A DNA stretch of 64,000 bases from Symsagittifera roscoffensis (GCF_963678635.1 NW_026970820.1:498001-562000); one strand, 5' to 3'; positions 22,254 to 32,080 are shown, counted from the stretch's first letter. Notes: generated by a model from the letters alone, not told the origin. Made by a program: numbers and translations.

Positions 22254-24024
22254 TCATTTGTCCTTTCGGAACTTTTTCCTCGCAGATAATGACGAAAGAG
22301 AAACATCGTTGTCCTCTTGACTGGAATATGCATCATCGTCAAACATCTGCCTTGCTAATCCTGTTTTAGTTCCGGGCTCGTTTTCAGTGCAGGGTTCCTG
22401 AATTACATTCCGGCAACTGAGGGAAGGAGAGGGGCCTGAAAAACAAGTATTTATTTGCGCCACATGAAAACACTTTTGGGATGTTTACTAAAGAAAAAAT
22501 TGCAACATAGATGCTCAGTACATGAATACGGAGGTTCTTTTTTCCGAGAATTCTCTATCCCGGAGCCAGTGAGATCCATTGTGGACAAATGGTGCGGTGG
22601 AGGTGGGGCAGGAATGACAGATCGTTGCTCATTTACAGATTCAGTGTTATGAACTCTGATTGACATCGTCTGCAAACGCGTCGCGTACAAAGCTCCAGGC
22701 CGGGCCATTTTGAAAACTTCGTGCACCATGTGCGTCGAAGTAGAAGGACCTTGGCCATCTTTCCATGCGCCGGAAGATTTACCGTCGACTTTGGGCAACT
22801 TGGCTGATGTGAACTCTTTACAGGAGGCAAAAGGTTCAGCAGAAGACTCGTCTAGACTGGTATCTGCATAAAAAGAAACGGTGAAGCCAAATATATGATT
22901 ATAAGGATAATCTGGCAAAGATACTATATTTTAAAAAGTGAAATAGTTTTAGATGCACCTTGCTTCAAATATTATTATATCAAATAATAAAGATTTGAAC
23001 AGAAAAACCTTCCGATGGCGTTCCATATCGCATGTCTATCTGCTCCTCCGTCAGTGGCTCGTTCGGCTGGAGGTAGCTGATATGGAACACAAACTCTTCA
23101 GCTACAGAGTCGTTTTCATTGACTGCTGGCTTAAACCAGCCCTTAATGCGAAAACCCTGCTCAGCGTCAATGTTTTCGACCAACTGACGGATCTAAAAAC
23201 AAAGGAGCCAATAGTACAGAAACAAAAACTTTAATAAACCCCTGAAAACATAAGTTCGACAAGCATATTTGAACACTTACAGCTTCGTCCATGTCCAAGG
23301 GATCAAGTAGAGCGTTACTGAGGGGCCACTTCCGTATGTTTTCATGAATGAATGTAACCGTTAGCGTGTTGCTAATAATAGATACTTCATCTCGATCCAC
23401 TGCATCAAATTCATCACACCCAAATGCCAGATGCAGCGACCAATGTTTCAGCGGGGGAGCTGTGGTACATGCACAGGACAATTTACCAGTTTGCCCATCA
23501 CATAGAGTGCCGCTGCAGGTGTTATCTATTGGAGATGCTGATACTACAAATACAGAGCGGGAAACAAAGTCAAAAAAATTGTAAGAAGCTTGTGCGACTT
23601 TGTTGGGAGGCTTCACTATAACACTGTTGCTCAACGGAGTGTCAATTGGCAGCACAGGATCGGGAACCTTAAGTAACGGGCTTTGAACGATTTGCCCATC
23701 GACTCGAGGCAGAATGACGACGGTATCCATGCCTGGTTTCAGTTCCTTACTGTATCTCAGAAAGTCCCTCGATGCCTGCTCAGTTTCGGTGAACATCAGC
23801 ACGACGTTCCGTGTTTCGGGGACTCCAAATGCGTGAAACCGATCGTAGTTTTGCTGTACAGTTTTTATTTGGGGAGTCGTTTTATTTCCGCGTCGCGGCT
23901 CCCAGATGGTAAATTTGCGTTTGTTTGCCGTTGAGTAAAGGTATGTGAGTTTCAGGAACGTTCGTTTTCCTCGTAGTCGTTTGTCATTGCTAATGAGGTC
24001 GCTGTACTGGATCTCCTCGCACAT
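22254..24024 (-). CDS. Four-exon companion gene of the Helitron-like element (uncharacterised, possibly OB-fold/RPA-like)
   Basis: The model joins 24024-23281, 23192-23009, 22863-22489 and 22435-22254: 1,485 bases, 494 residues plus TGA. Exon 1 ends at a strong donor (GCT then GTAAGT). Introns are 88, 145 and 53 bp, and all junctions keep frame. The first ATG follows an in-frame TGA. Residues 1-330 look like a compact domain: basic start, a strand RTFLKLTYLY, VVILPRVDGQI, then CSGTLCDGQTGKLSCAC, a possible zinc-binding cluster (C-x4-C-x8-C-x-C) followed by KHWSLHLAF. The tail is acidic, Pro-rich and ends in a basic RKKFRKDK that could be a nuclear signal. It lies 275 bp upstream of the Rep-helicase on the same strand. 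Some plant and animal Helitrons carry an RPA-like single-strand-binding protein; the Cys cluster in a beta-rich context would fit, but I do not recognise the family with confidence. Exons 1-2 are solid, exon 3 likely; intron 2 (donor GTTTTT) and exon 4 are less certain. Confidence 0.68.
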
Positions 24025-24744
24025 AGCGTTAACTCTCTCTTTACACTTGTCCAGATCTCAATCATGCTTCATGAAACCACTCATTTTCAAGTAAACCAAT
24101 CTGGAAACGAAGAACACACAAATTTGACTGTCTGAAGTAGCAGCTATAAATCCAATTGGACCCTATCTATGAAAACATTGGAAAAAAAACAAGAGAAAAA
24201 GAATTATTTTCTGCAAACCAACATCACAAAATAAAAAATTTTTTGCAAAAGCCTCCACTTTCGTAACTTAAAACATAAACTTGACACACCCCTAACTTGA
24301 CCTTAACAGGAAGAGTTTTCTACTTTTTTAGGTACTACAAAAACATTAGAAGCCTACAAACAAATGTAAAATCTGGAAACAAATTACGACTACTACTGCA
24401 GTAGAATCAACCTGAGAGGCTGGAGATATGACGTTCGACCATCTGCTTGAAATACACATCAACACATGTGACAAAAGAAGACGTAATGAAAAGCGCTTTC
24501 CACTTTTTGCAATGTCATTTATGTGTGGAGCGCGTAGCTATCAAACTATAACCGGACGCAGAAAAGTATTGATTAGTGAGTTTTAAATAAAAAAGAAATT
24601 GAATTTGAAATTAAATGGAATAACTAGTTTTGATAAAGCCAAAAAAATCATTTTACAATGCTGGTGAAACATTGGCGCTGATTAGTGAAGGGACTTTACA
24701 GTATATATGCAACTGAAAGAATAGTAAGAAAAATGAAAAATAGT
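24025..24744. other. Upstream region of the companion gene
   Basis: No gene seen. Stop codons interrupt the companion frame just upstream of its ATG. A promoter is expected here or further up but I see no decisive signal. Confidence 0.4.
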
Positions 24745-24751
24745 TTTTTGA

Positions 24752-24836
24752 CCGGCTCTGGACTCGAACTCTCTCATTTCGCTCGTGAGTGAAATTAACA
24801 ACAGAGCACATACCTATTGCGCCAACTGTTCTCCTT
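24752..24836 (-). pseudogene. tRNA-like sequence 6 (Asn-GTT-like, long variable region)
   Basis: Minus strand: box A TTGGCGCAATAGG, loop with TGTTAA, box B AGTTCGAGTCC. A hairpin (CTC...GAG) between anticodon and box B makes it longer than usual. TATATAGG lies about 60 bases upstream in that orientation. Confidence 0.5.
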
Positions 24837-24879
24837 ACAGCGCTGTTCTGAAATTTGTCTATCATGTTTCGTAATAACT

Positions 24880-25841
24880 TTAAAACTATCCTATATACAT
24901 TCTCACCCGACCGAGAGCGCCATGATGCATAGTTATGCCAAGTCTCTCAATCCGAATTTGCTTCCTTGAAGTTTTCTACAGTTTTCTCAGTTTATCATGA
25001 ATTTGTCTGTATCTGGTCATGCATTCTGTAGGGCTTTCCGCAACCGAGTACGGCGTAATTTTAATAGTTTAAACTGCATACCCACTCGTTAGCGAAGTGC
25101 AAATGGAAGTAATTTGACAAGCGTTGTTTCTTTATCGTGAAATTATTTGTTTGTGGAAACCGTTTTTTTTTAAACTAAAATGAATTAGGGACGTTTCAAA
25201 TTGAAAAAAAGAAGGTACAAAATCAGATAATTGTATCTCTATATCGAAATGAATGAATGACGGTTTTGGTTAAGCATTGACGTTGGAAACTTTGAGGGAT
25301 GAAAAACTGTCGCAATAAACAAAGAAAAACAATTAACTAAATTGATGGAAACTGATTTTTACCACTCATATCTCAATAAAATGTGTATAAAAAAGCTGAA
25401 AAAACTGAAAGTCGTTAAAGTCACTAGTTAATTTATTAAAAAAATAGTCGAAAACTGCTATAGAAACGCTAAAATTTGCAACGCAATCTAAAACGATTCT
25501 GTGGTGAAATGAAAAAAAAAGTGAATAGAATTCTAATTCCGATCGATGTATAGTAAGTTCCCCCAGTACCCAAAAAAACATTCGCAACAGACGTTAATAA
25601 AAAATGGTTAACAAAAACAAAGTAAAAAGATATCTTGAAATCAAAAACAATTGCTTACAAAGTTCAATATAATGGTTCAATACAAAATTCGTGAAAAACG
25701 GTTCTAGATACGAAAAAACTATATATTGATCTGCAAATAAATTAAGCAACACATACATTGAAAATAACTGCCAAATTAATATGCAATTTACGTTCAAATT
25801 TTCAAAAAAAAAGTCGACACAATTTATTTGATGAAACAAAA
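24880..25841. other. AT-rich non-coding stretch
   Basis: The first 80 bp (CTATATAC...GAGAGCGCC) resemble part of the 340-bp triplicate and suggest a distant fourth member together with tRNA-like sequence 6. The remainder (25000-25840) shows only low-complexity AT; the 73- and 81-codon frames there look like chance. Confidence 0.45.
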
Positions 25842-25854
25842 AACTTTTCGTTCA

Positions 25855-25925
25855 CAGTGGGACTCGAACCATTGCCAGGAGTAACCCAGCCATTTACTTT
25901 AAGTATTAAGCTAAAGCACGACATA
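25855..25925 (-). pseudogene. tRNA-like sequence 7 (triplicate copy 1)
   Basis: Minus strand: box A TTTAGCTTAATACTT and box B GGTTCGAGTCCCAC. The outer T stem CAATGG / CCACTG pairs except one A-C, around an 8-base loop. Confidence 0.55.
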
Positions 25926-26191
25926 AATTAACAAACAGCAATGAGTATTATAGCAATCAATTTTTAGAAACACCTTTAAAAGCCTATATACGTTCTTAAA
26001 CTTAGTTGGCTGAGAGCGCGAGTGACACACATTCCCGTCCTCCCATCTTAAGTGCAAATAATAAATTGGCTTTACCGTTTCATAAGGAAATGTGTATCGA
26101 GTCTCTCAGTACCAGTGGGGATAATTTACTGTTCTTAATGTATCTAAATAAAGAGCTAATAAATGGACAGCATCAAAAAAACTTTCGTTCA

Positions 26192-26264
26192 CACTAGGAC
26201 TCGAACCACTGCCAGGAGCAACCCAGCCATTTACTTTAAGTATTAAGCTAATGCACCACATAAA
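26192..26264 (-). pseudogene. tRNA-like sequence 8 (triplicate copy 2)
   Basis: Same family as sequence 7, with CAGTGG / CCTAGT at the T arm, which is weaker. The acceptor side reads TGGTGCATTAGC. Confidence 0.55.
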
Positions 26265-26533
26265 TTAACAAACAGCAATGAATATTATAGCAAGCAAATG
26301 TTAGAAACAACTTTAAAAGCCTATATACGTTCTTAAACTTAGTTGGCTGAGAGCGCGAGTGACACACATTCCCGTCCTCCCATCTTAAGTGCAAATAATA
26401 AATTGGCTTTACCGTTTCATAAGGAAATGTGTTTCGAGTCTCTCAGTACCGGGGGGGGGGGGATAATTTACTGTTTTTAATGTATCTAAAAAAAGAGCTA
26501 ATAAATGGACATCATGAAAAAAAATTTAGTTCA

Positions 26534-26607
26534 CAGTGGGACTCGAACCACTGCCAGGAGCAACCCAGCCATTTACTTTAAGTATTAAGCTAAAGCACCA
26601 CAAAAAT
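26534..26607 (-). pseudogene. tRNA-like sequence 9 (triplicate copy 3)
   Basis: Same family as 7 and 8. The T arm CAGTGG / CCACTG pairs perfectly here, so this copy has the best preserved arm of the three. Confidence 0.55.
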
Positions 26608-26930
26608 TGACAAACGTCAATGAATTTTATAGCAGGCAAATTTTAGAAACAACTTTAAAAGCCTATATACGTTCTTAAACTTAGTTGGCTGAGAGCGCGA
26701 GTGACACACATTCCCGTCCTCCCATCTTAAGTGCAAATAATAAATTGGCTTTACCGTTTCATAAGGAAATGTGTATCGAGTCTCTCAGTACCGGGGGGGA
26801 TAATTTACTGTTTTTAATGTTTGTAAATAAAGAGCTAATAAATGGACAGCATCTAAATGAAGTTGAAAATGGCTGCTAATAAAACAAATGTTATAACAAA
26901 AAACAACTGAATGGATTTATAAGTACGAAT

Positions 26931-26998
26931 TATGGCGCAGCGGTTGAATGTCGCATTTGCAACCAAGGAGAGGTAGATCAAATCTGCTACACGCCATA
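26931..26998 (+). pseudogene. tRNA-like sequence 10 (Ala-TGC-like loop)
   Basis: Plus strand: the ends TATGGCG and CGCCATA pair over seven bases and enclose 54 bases. Box A TGGCGCAGCGGTTG overlaps the 5' strand of that stem. The loop reads TTTGCAA and box B AGATCAAATCT. Too short and shifted for a normal cloverleaf. Confidence 0.5.
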
Positions 26999-26999
26999 A

Positions 27000-27483
27000 A
27001 ATTTTCGGCCCTTCTTTTTTTACTTCAGTTCCGAAACAAATACGGCGCTCGACTGTTTTTCAAAAAAGTTGCGAGAAAATGAGCTGTATAGACACGTAAC
27101 AGTAAGCCGATGAAAGAAACGACACGTGACATTGAGAATCGAAGTTTAAGTTCTGCTATTTTCGAAGGGATTCTGGGCCACATAAAACTTACTACAAATG
27201 CAGTGGAGCAACTATCCAAAAATTGAAACAACTCTTTTCTAGGTTGAAAAACCGAAAATTTGTCGGGCATTTTATCTAAGATCTATAGGACAAGGCAAAG
27301 ATTGTAAAAAACATGGTTCACACAGGATACCAATTTTTTGAAAAATACAGTCATAGTTTTTCGATTGTTAAGGTAACGTGTCTTTACTTATGTTGCATTG
27401 TTACGTGTCTTTATTTTCAGAAGTCGAAGAAGACACAAGCTGACATATTTGATATTTGATTTAACTCCGTAAAAAAAAGTTCA
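27000..27483. other. Non-coding stretch between tRNA-like sequences 10 and 11
   Basis: No gene or repeat recognised. An 81-codon minus-strand frame has no supporting feature. Confidence 0.4.
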
Positions 27484-27545
27484 CGTCGAGTTTCGAACAG
27501 AGGCTACTGTCGTAAGAGTAGAGCACTTCTGCACTGTGCCATTTG
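27484..27545 (-). pseudogene. tRNA-like sequence 11 (Val-TAC-like loop)
   Basis: Minus strand: D stem GCAC / GTGC (27536-27539 with 27523-27526), anticodon stem CTACT / AGTAG around eight bases CTTACGAC, box B GTTCGAAAC, then TTTTTTTT. The best arms of the set, but the T stem and acceptor stem fail. Confidence 0.55.
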
Positions 27546-27664
27546 TTCTTGCTTTAACTGTTCATAAAATTATTTTTGTGAACACATGTAATCATCCTTT
27601 ACACGTGATGCAGAAAAAAGCTCAGGCTCCTAAGACAGATTTGAAAATTTGTCTAAAATTAATA

Positions 27665-27740
27665 CCTGCTCGGAATCGAACCAGCAGACACTGTTTTGGT
27701 GGAGATGACGTATACGCTCAGCTATTTACCCTGCTATAGT
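27665..27740 (-). pseudogene. tRNA-like sequence 12
   Basis: Minus strand: box A AATAGCTGAGCG, box B GGTTCGATTCC inside a T arm (TGCTGG / CCGAGCA) with one bulged G. The anticodon arm is unclear. Confidence 0.5.
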
Positions 27741-27745
27741 TAGAC

Positions 27746-28104
27746 AAAGCAGCATATAAAAAAGCACAGATTTATGTCGAAGAAGACAGCTTGATCTTTT
27801 GTAATAGAAAATATAAGCGCTGTCTTAAATTCGTGAACGTTAAGTTATCATGGAAATGACTAGAAGCAAACTGAGTAAACCTTCTAGCTCAGTACAGTAA
27901 CGAGCACTCTAGCTACACTAGTCAACGCAGTAATTTCTGTGGAAAAAATACAACTGAATCTGCTTTTTTTCTAAAATAAGATTCCATTGTTTTTCGTTTC
28001 GTTAATAATTAGGATTGGATACTTTATTAGTTGAAACCGAACAAAAACAACTATTAAAAATTTTTTTACCCCCTTCAACCAATTTCGACACAAAAATACC
28101 AGAC
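27746..28104. other. Non-coding stretch before the 525-bp repeats
   Basis: AT-rich. CACTGTAGC/CACTAGTG-like text near 27905 recurs in B near 30345, so this may be the decayed start of the region shared by C and B. Confidence 0.4.
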
Positions 28105-29461
28105 GCCATTAGTCAAACTATGGTAAACCTGGTAAAGTCAAAAACAGGTTGTTCCAATCAACTTATTTCACTGAGCCACACTTTATGAACCTCTTCAGAA
28201 TGAATTTCATAATCATAGACGTAAAGTTCCCATATTTAGAGAAAATGCGAAATAACACCTTTTTGGTTATATCAAAAAAGTGGAAAAGCCGGATAAAGTG
28301 GTCTTCAATCTTTCAGGAGCAAAATGTGACCTCAATAACGTATAATTGCAGTGTCAATTTAGGGTCGCATGGAAAATTATAGAACAGTTTTGCGAGCCAA
28401 CTATGAGAAAGAGACTTTTTTTTCGGAATTTGGCTATTAGTATTTGTAGTAATTTATTTTTAAGTGGCCACAGAAAAAAACTTCTAAAAACCACAATTTA
28501 TAACCTTTTTTGATAATATCCATTTTCTATAACCACTCTATACCTACTAAATTGAAAATGGCAAGCTCAAATTTGCCATCAAACCTCACTTTTTCTCATT
28601 TTTGAACAATTTTATTTTTTTGAAAAAAAATGTTGAGTCAGAAACGTTAAAAATCATTTTTTTTTTCAAAAAGTCAAAAAAAGCCGGTCCAATCGATCCA
28701 TTTCACTAAGCTCAACTTCATGAATCTGTTTAGAATGGTTTTCATGACCAAAGACGTAAAATTTACCCAATTTGAGAAAAAGTGAAAAAAACACCTTTTT
28801 GGTTAACGCTAAAAAGTGAAAAAAATGGGAAAAGTGGTCTTAAAAATAAAACCATGGAAAAGTGGCATTAAGAAACTGCCATTATCTCGTCAATTCATGA
28901 CCGCATGCAAAAAATTGGAAAGATTAAACGAGTCGTTACTGAGGACGAGACTTTTTTTTAGGAATTTGGCTATTAGTATTTGTAGTAATATAGTAGTAAC
29001 TGACAATAGGAAAAAAAATCATAAAAACCACAATTTTTAACCAATTTTGATCGTTTAATACTCTGTACCTACTAAATCGACTATGGCAAGCTCAAATAAG
29101 CCATCGAAACTCACTTTTTCTCACTTTTGAACAATCTTATTTTTTTGACAAAAAATGTTGAGTCAGAAACGTTAAAAATCATTTTTTTTCAAAAAGTCAA
29201 AAGAAGCTGGTCCAATCGATTCAATTCACTAAGCTGAACTTCATCAACCTGTTTAGAATGGTTTTCATGACCAAAGACGTAAAATTTACCCATTTTGAGA
29301 AAAGTCCAAAAAACACCTTTTTAGTTAACGCAAAAAAGTGGAAAAAGTGGGAAAAATGGTCTTCAAAATTAAACCATCGAAAAGTGGCATTAACAAACTG
29401 CCATTATTTCGTCAATTCAGACCCGCATGCAAAAAATTAGGAAGTTCTGACGAAACGTTTT
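28105..29461. repeat. Three direct repeats of about 525 bp in the 19-kb element
   Basis: Repeats start near 28105, 28631 and 29155. They share 'TTGAGTCAGAAACGTT', 'CCAATCGAT', 'AATGGTTTTCATGA' and end in the CGCATGCAAAAAATTAG motif. The first copy is most decayed. The same triple occurs in B, so it is part of the shared 5' (gene orientation) end. Short open frames (74-77 codons) inside are not conserved between copies. Confidence 0.75.
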
Positions 29462-29521
29462 GGAGAACGTGAAAGTTTTCAGCAAAATGGTATATGTATA
29501 TTTTTTATAGTACTTCTGCAC

Positions 29522-29543
29522 GGGAGGGGCCCCTACCCCTCCC
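29522..29543. other. Right-terminal hairpin of the 19-kb element
   Basis: Stem GGGAGGGG / CCCCTCCC, eight perfect pairs around CCCCTA, followed by 29 bases and CTAG. The B1 equivalent is 32026-32047 and the B2 equivalent 36734-36755. In gene orientation this is a 5'-terminal hairpin. Confidence 0.75.
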
Positions 29544-30064
29544 TAATTGCTTTTTTTGCTACACGCGACCATCTAGAGGTTACTCTTTCGCCCCACCCAC
29601 CCGACCTAAGCCTTTACCCACCCACCTGATCAGTCAGGTCGCTTCCACGTCGTCTTTTTAAATTTGATTCATTCCGTAGCTGGAATCGATTAATGGTATT
29701 GCCTAAGAAATAAAAGATTGACAGACACGACTGTTTGATAGAGACTTTTTCGGATCTTTTTTTCTAATACATTTTCAAAATTATATCCTGGAAATAATTA
29801 TGCGCCTTCATCACATATGTCATCGAAGCAAATAGAGTATCGTGTTCGTTCCATAAATGTATCCCAGTATCCACAATGCTAAGAAGCAGGAAAACTAAAA
29901 TACCTTTCTATTAAATTTGAGATTCAATGTCTCTTGAAGGAAAAGAAAACGCTCTCCTAGGGTGCAAGTTTTCCGCAAAAACTGTATAAGCTGAAACATA
30001 ACAGCACAACATATCGGCTGCTCTCTATTTCTCTGCTCTTTATTCGAGGTCCCGGATGCCCCTA

Positions 30065-30099
30065 CCTGGGACCACAAGGGTCCCAGGGCGCATCCTATA
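30065..30099. other. Two-hairpin core of type B unit
   Basis: CCTGGGACC / GGTCCCAGG, nine pairs around ACAAG, then ATCCT / AGGAT around ATA. The order and the GCATCCTA joint match the A core, but the first stem is inverted in base content. It lies 488 bp from the left end of B, against 458 in A. The B2 copy is at 34773. Confidence 0.7.
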
Positions 30100-30369
30100 A
30101 GGATTAAAGCATCAAACGTACAATCATGAAATGAGAAATTGTAATCACTTATTACAATTTTTCATATTTCATTTTGCTCAGCAATCAATAAACTGTTGTA
30201 TTTTTAACTTGAAGAGCCTCTTATATTATCAAACAAAATTTTTCGATAAAAATTACATTTTTTTTTAGTTTTTCAAACAAAATTTTCAAATTTGAAACAA
30301 AAGAAAACCCTGCATTTCTTTGCAGTAACTAAGTCAATGCACTGTAGCTACACTAGTGAATGTAAAACA

Positions 30370-31945
30370 TAGTTAAAAAAACGGACAACTGAATCTGGTT
30401 TTTTAAATTTAATTTTTTTTTGTTTGGCTTTTAAATAGGATCACGTCAATTAATAATTGAAATTGAGCAAACAAGAATATAACACTCGCAATTTTTGTTC
30501 AAAATTGACTAGAAAAACGATCAAACCACTCTATATTGCCTATGGCAAGCTCAAAACATCCATCAAAAACCACTTTTGTTCACTTTTAAAATTGAATTAT
30601 TTTTCGACCAAAAAAAGTTAGAGATGAAATTGAAAAAAAACGAAAATTTACCTAATTTGAAAAAATTGGTGTCAAATTGCCTTATCCATAGAAACATTTT
30701 CTATGAACCTATTCAGAAAGGTTTTTGTTGAGCAATGCCGAAAAAAATACCCCTTTTGAGAAAAATTCAAAAAACACATTTTTGGTTAACTCAAAAAAGT
30801 GGAAAAAGTGGGAAAAGGGGTCTTCAAAATGAAACCATCCAAAAGTGGCATTAACTAACTGCCATTTTTTTGTGAATTCAGACCCGCATGCAAAAAATTA
30901 CGAAGATCCTACGTGAAGTTTTTGAGAACAGATTAGTTTCTCCGGAATTTTGGTAGTACTAATTTCATTACTGTACTTATAATTAAAGTCAAATCAAAAA
31001 GTCGTAAAAACTACAATTTTTAATCAATTTTGACAAATAAATGATCAAAACCCACTAAATTGGCTATAGCAAGTTCGAATCTACCATCAGAAACCATTTT
31101 TTCCCATTTCTGAAAATTTTCATTTTTTAAAAAATAAATGTTGAGTCACAAACGGGAAAAATCATACTTTTTCAAAAATTCAAAAAAAATTGATCTATTT
31201 AAACTCATTCATCAGGCAACACGTTAGGAACCTGTTCAGAATGGTTTCCATGATCAAAGCAGCAAAAGTCACCCATTTTGAGAAAAGTCGAAAAAACACC
31301 TTTTTAGTTAACTCAAAAAAGTGGAAAAAGTGGAGAAAGGGGTCTTCAAAACGAAACCATCCAAAAGTGGCATTAACTAACTGCCATTTTTTTGTGAATT
31401 CAGACCCGCATGCAAAAATTTACGAAAATCCTACGTGAAGTTTTTGAGAACAGATTAGTTTCTCGGGAATTTTGGTAGTACTATTTTTATTACTATAATT
31501 ATAATTAAAGTCAAAACTAAAAGTCGTAAAAACTACAATTTTTAATCAATTTCGACAAATTAATGATCAAAACGCACTAAATTGCCTATGGCAAGTTCGA
31601 ATGTACCATCAGAAACCATTTTTTCCCATTTTGAAAATTTTCATTTTTTTGAAATTAAATGTTGAGTCACAAACGGGAAAAAACAATTTTTTTCAAAAAG
31701 TCAAAAAAAATTGTTCCATTTAAACTTATCCATTAGGCCACACGTTGGGAACCTGTTCAGAATGGTTTTCATGATCATAGCAGCAAAATTTACCCATTTT
31801 GAGAAAAGTCGAAAAAACACCTTTTTAGTTAACTCAAAAAAGTGGAAAAAGTGGGAAAAAGGGTCTTCAAAATGAAACCATCCAAAAGTGGCATTAACAA
31901 ACTGCCCTTATTTTCTAAATTCAGACCCGCATGCAAAAAATTAGG
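30370..31945. repeat. Three direct repeats of about 523 bp in B copy 1
   Basis: The repeats end at about 30900, 31422 and 31945, each with TTTTGAGAAAA...AACACCTTTTT, AAGTGGCATTAAC and CGCATGCAAAAA. The last two are closest to each other. B2 has the same triple at 35078-36653. Confidence 0.75.
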
Positions 31946-32080
31946 AAATTCTGACGTGCGGTTTTCCAGAAGTCGATAGTTTCTAGAAAAATGTACCACT
32001 GTAAAAAATTTTCTACCTTTTGACCGGGAGGGGCCCCTACCCCTCCCTAATTGCTTTTTGTGCTACACGCGACCATCTAG

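Larger units (their letters stand above)
25842..26855. repeat. Triplicated 340-bp repeat, each with a tRNA-like sequence
   Basis: Copies start near 25842, 26180 and 26520. Each holds, on the minus strand, a TATATAGG element followed about 70 bases later by a tRNA-like sequence. A G-tract differs in length between copies (4, 11 and 7 G). The 63-64-codon frames that recur here lack an ATG start and follow the repeat. Confidence 0.85.
10568..29576 (-). mobile_element. Type C block: 19-kb full-length Helitron-like element
   Basis: The block is bounded on both sides by CTAG (10564-10567 and 29573-29576). Its right end (hairpin stem GGGAGGGG / CCCCTCCC, then 33 bases to CTAG) is almost the same as in the two type B blocks. 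Its left end shares with B the stretch CCCCACCCACCCGACCT and a following GATCA...CAGG...CTTCCAC pattern. Between the ends lie the companion gene, the Rep-helicase, twelve tRNA-like sequences, a microsatellite and three 525-bp direct repeats. Strand is given by the genes, so the 5' end is at 29576. I infer that this is the autonomous element whose ends B has kept. No 5' TC typical of classical Helitrons is visible, which leaves the exact terminal base open. Confidence 0.72.
29577..32080 (-). mobile_element. Type B block, copy 1: non-autonomous relative of the 19-kb element
   Basis: The block is 2,504 bp between CTAG sites. Its left end resembles C and its right end nearly equals C. It has no credible gene. 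From the left it holds a G4-capable C-rich stretch (29591-29607 and 29617-29626), the hairpin ACCTGA / TCAGGT (29624-29639), the two-hairpin core (30065-30099) and three direct repeats of about 523 bp ending near 31945. The 60- and 82-codon open frames inside are repeats or AT-rich chance frames. B1 differs from B2 by one base that I found (31196 T, where B2 has C). Confidence 0.75.

Noticed and set aside
25366-25839. Two Phe-rich minus-strand frames upstream of the companion gene
   Set aside because: They lie in low-complexity AT-rich DNA, share no features and have no splice or promoter context.
10745-27740. Functional tRNA genes
   Set aside because: Box A and box B are good in most, but T stems and acceptor stems do not pair in nearly all, so I list them as tRNA-like pseudogenes.
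31190-31438. 82-codon frame in the B subrepeats
   Set aside because: It lies within a direct repeat; the other repeats do not keep the frame, and the starting context differs.
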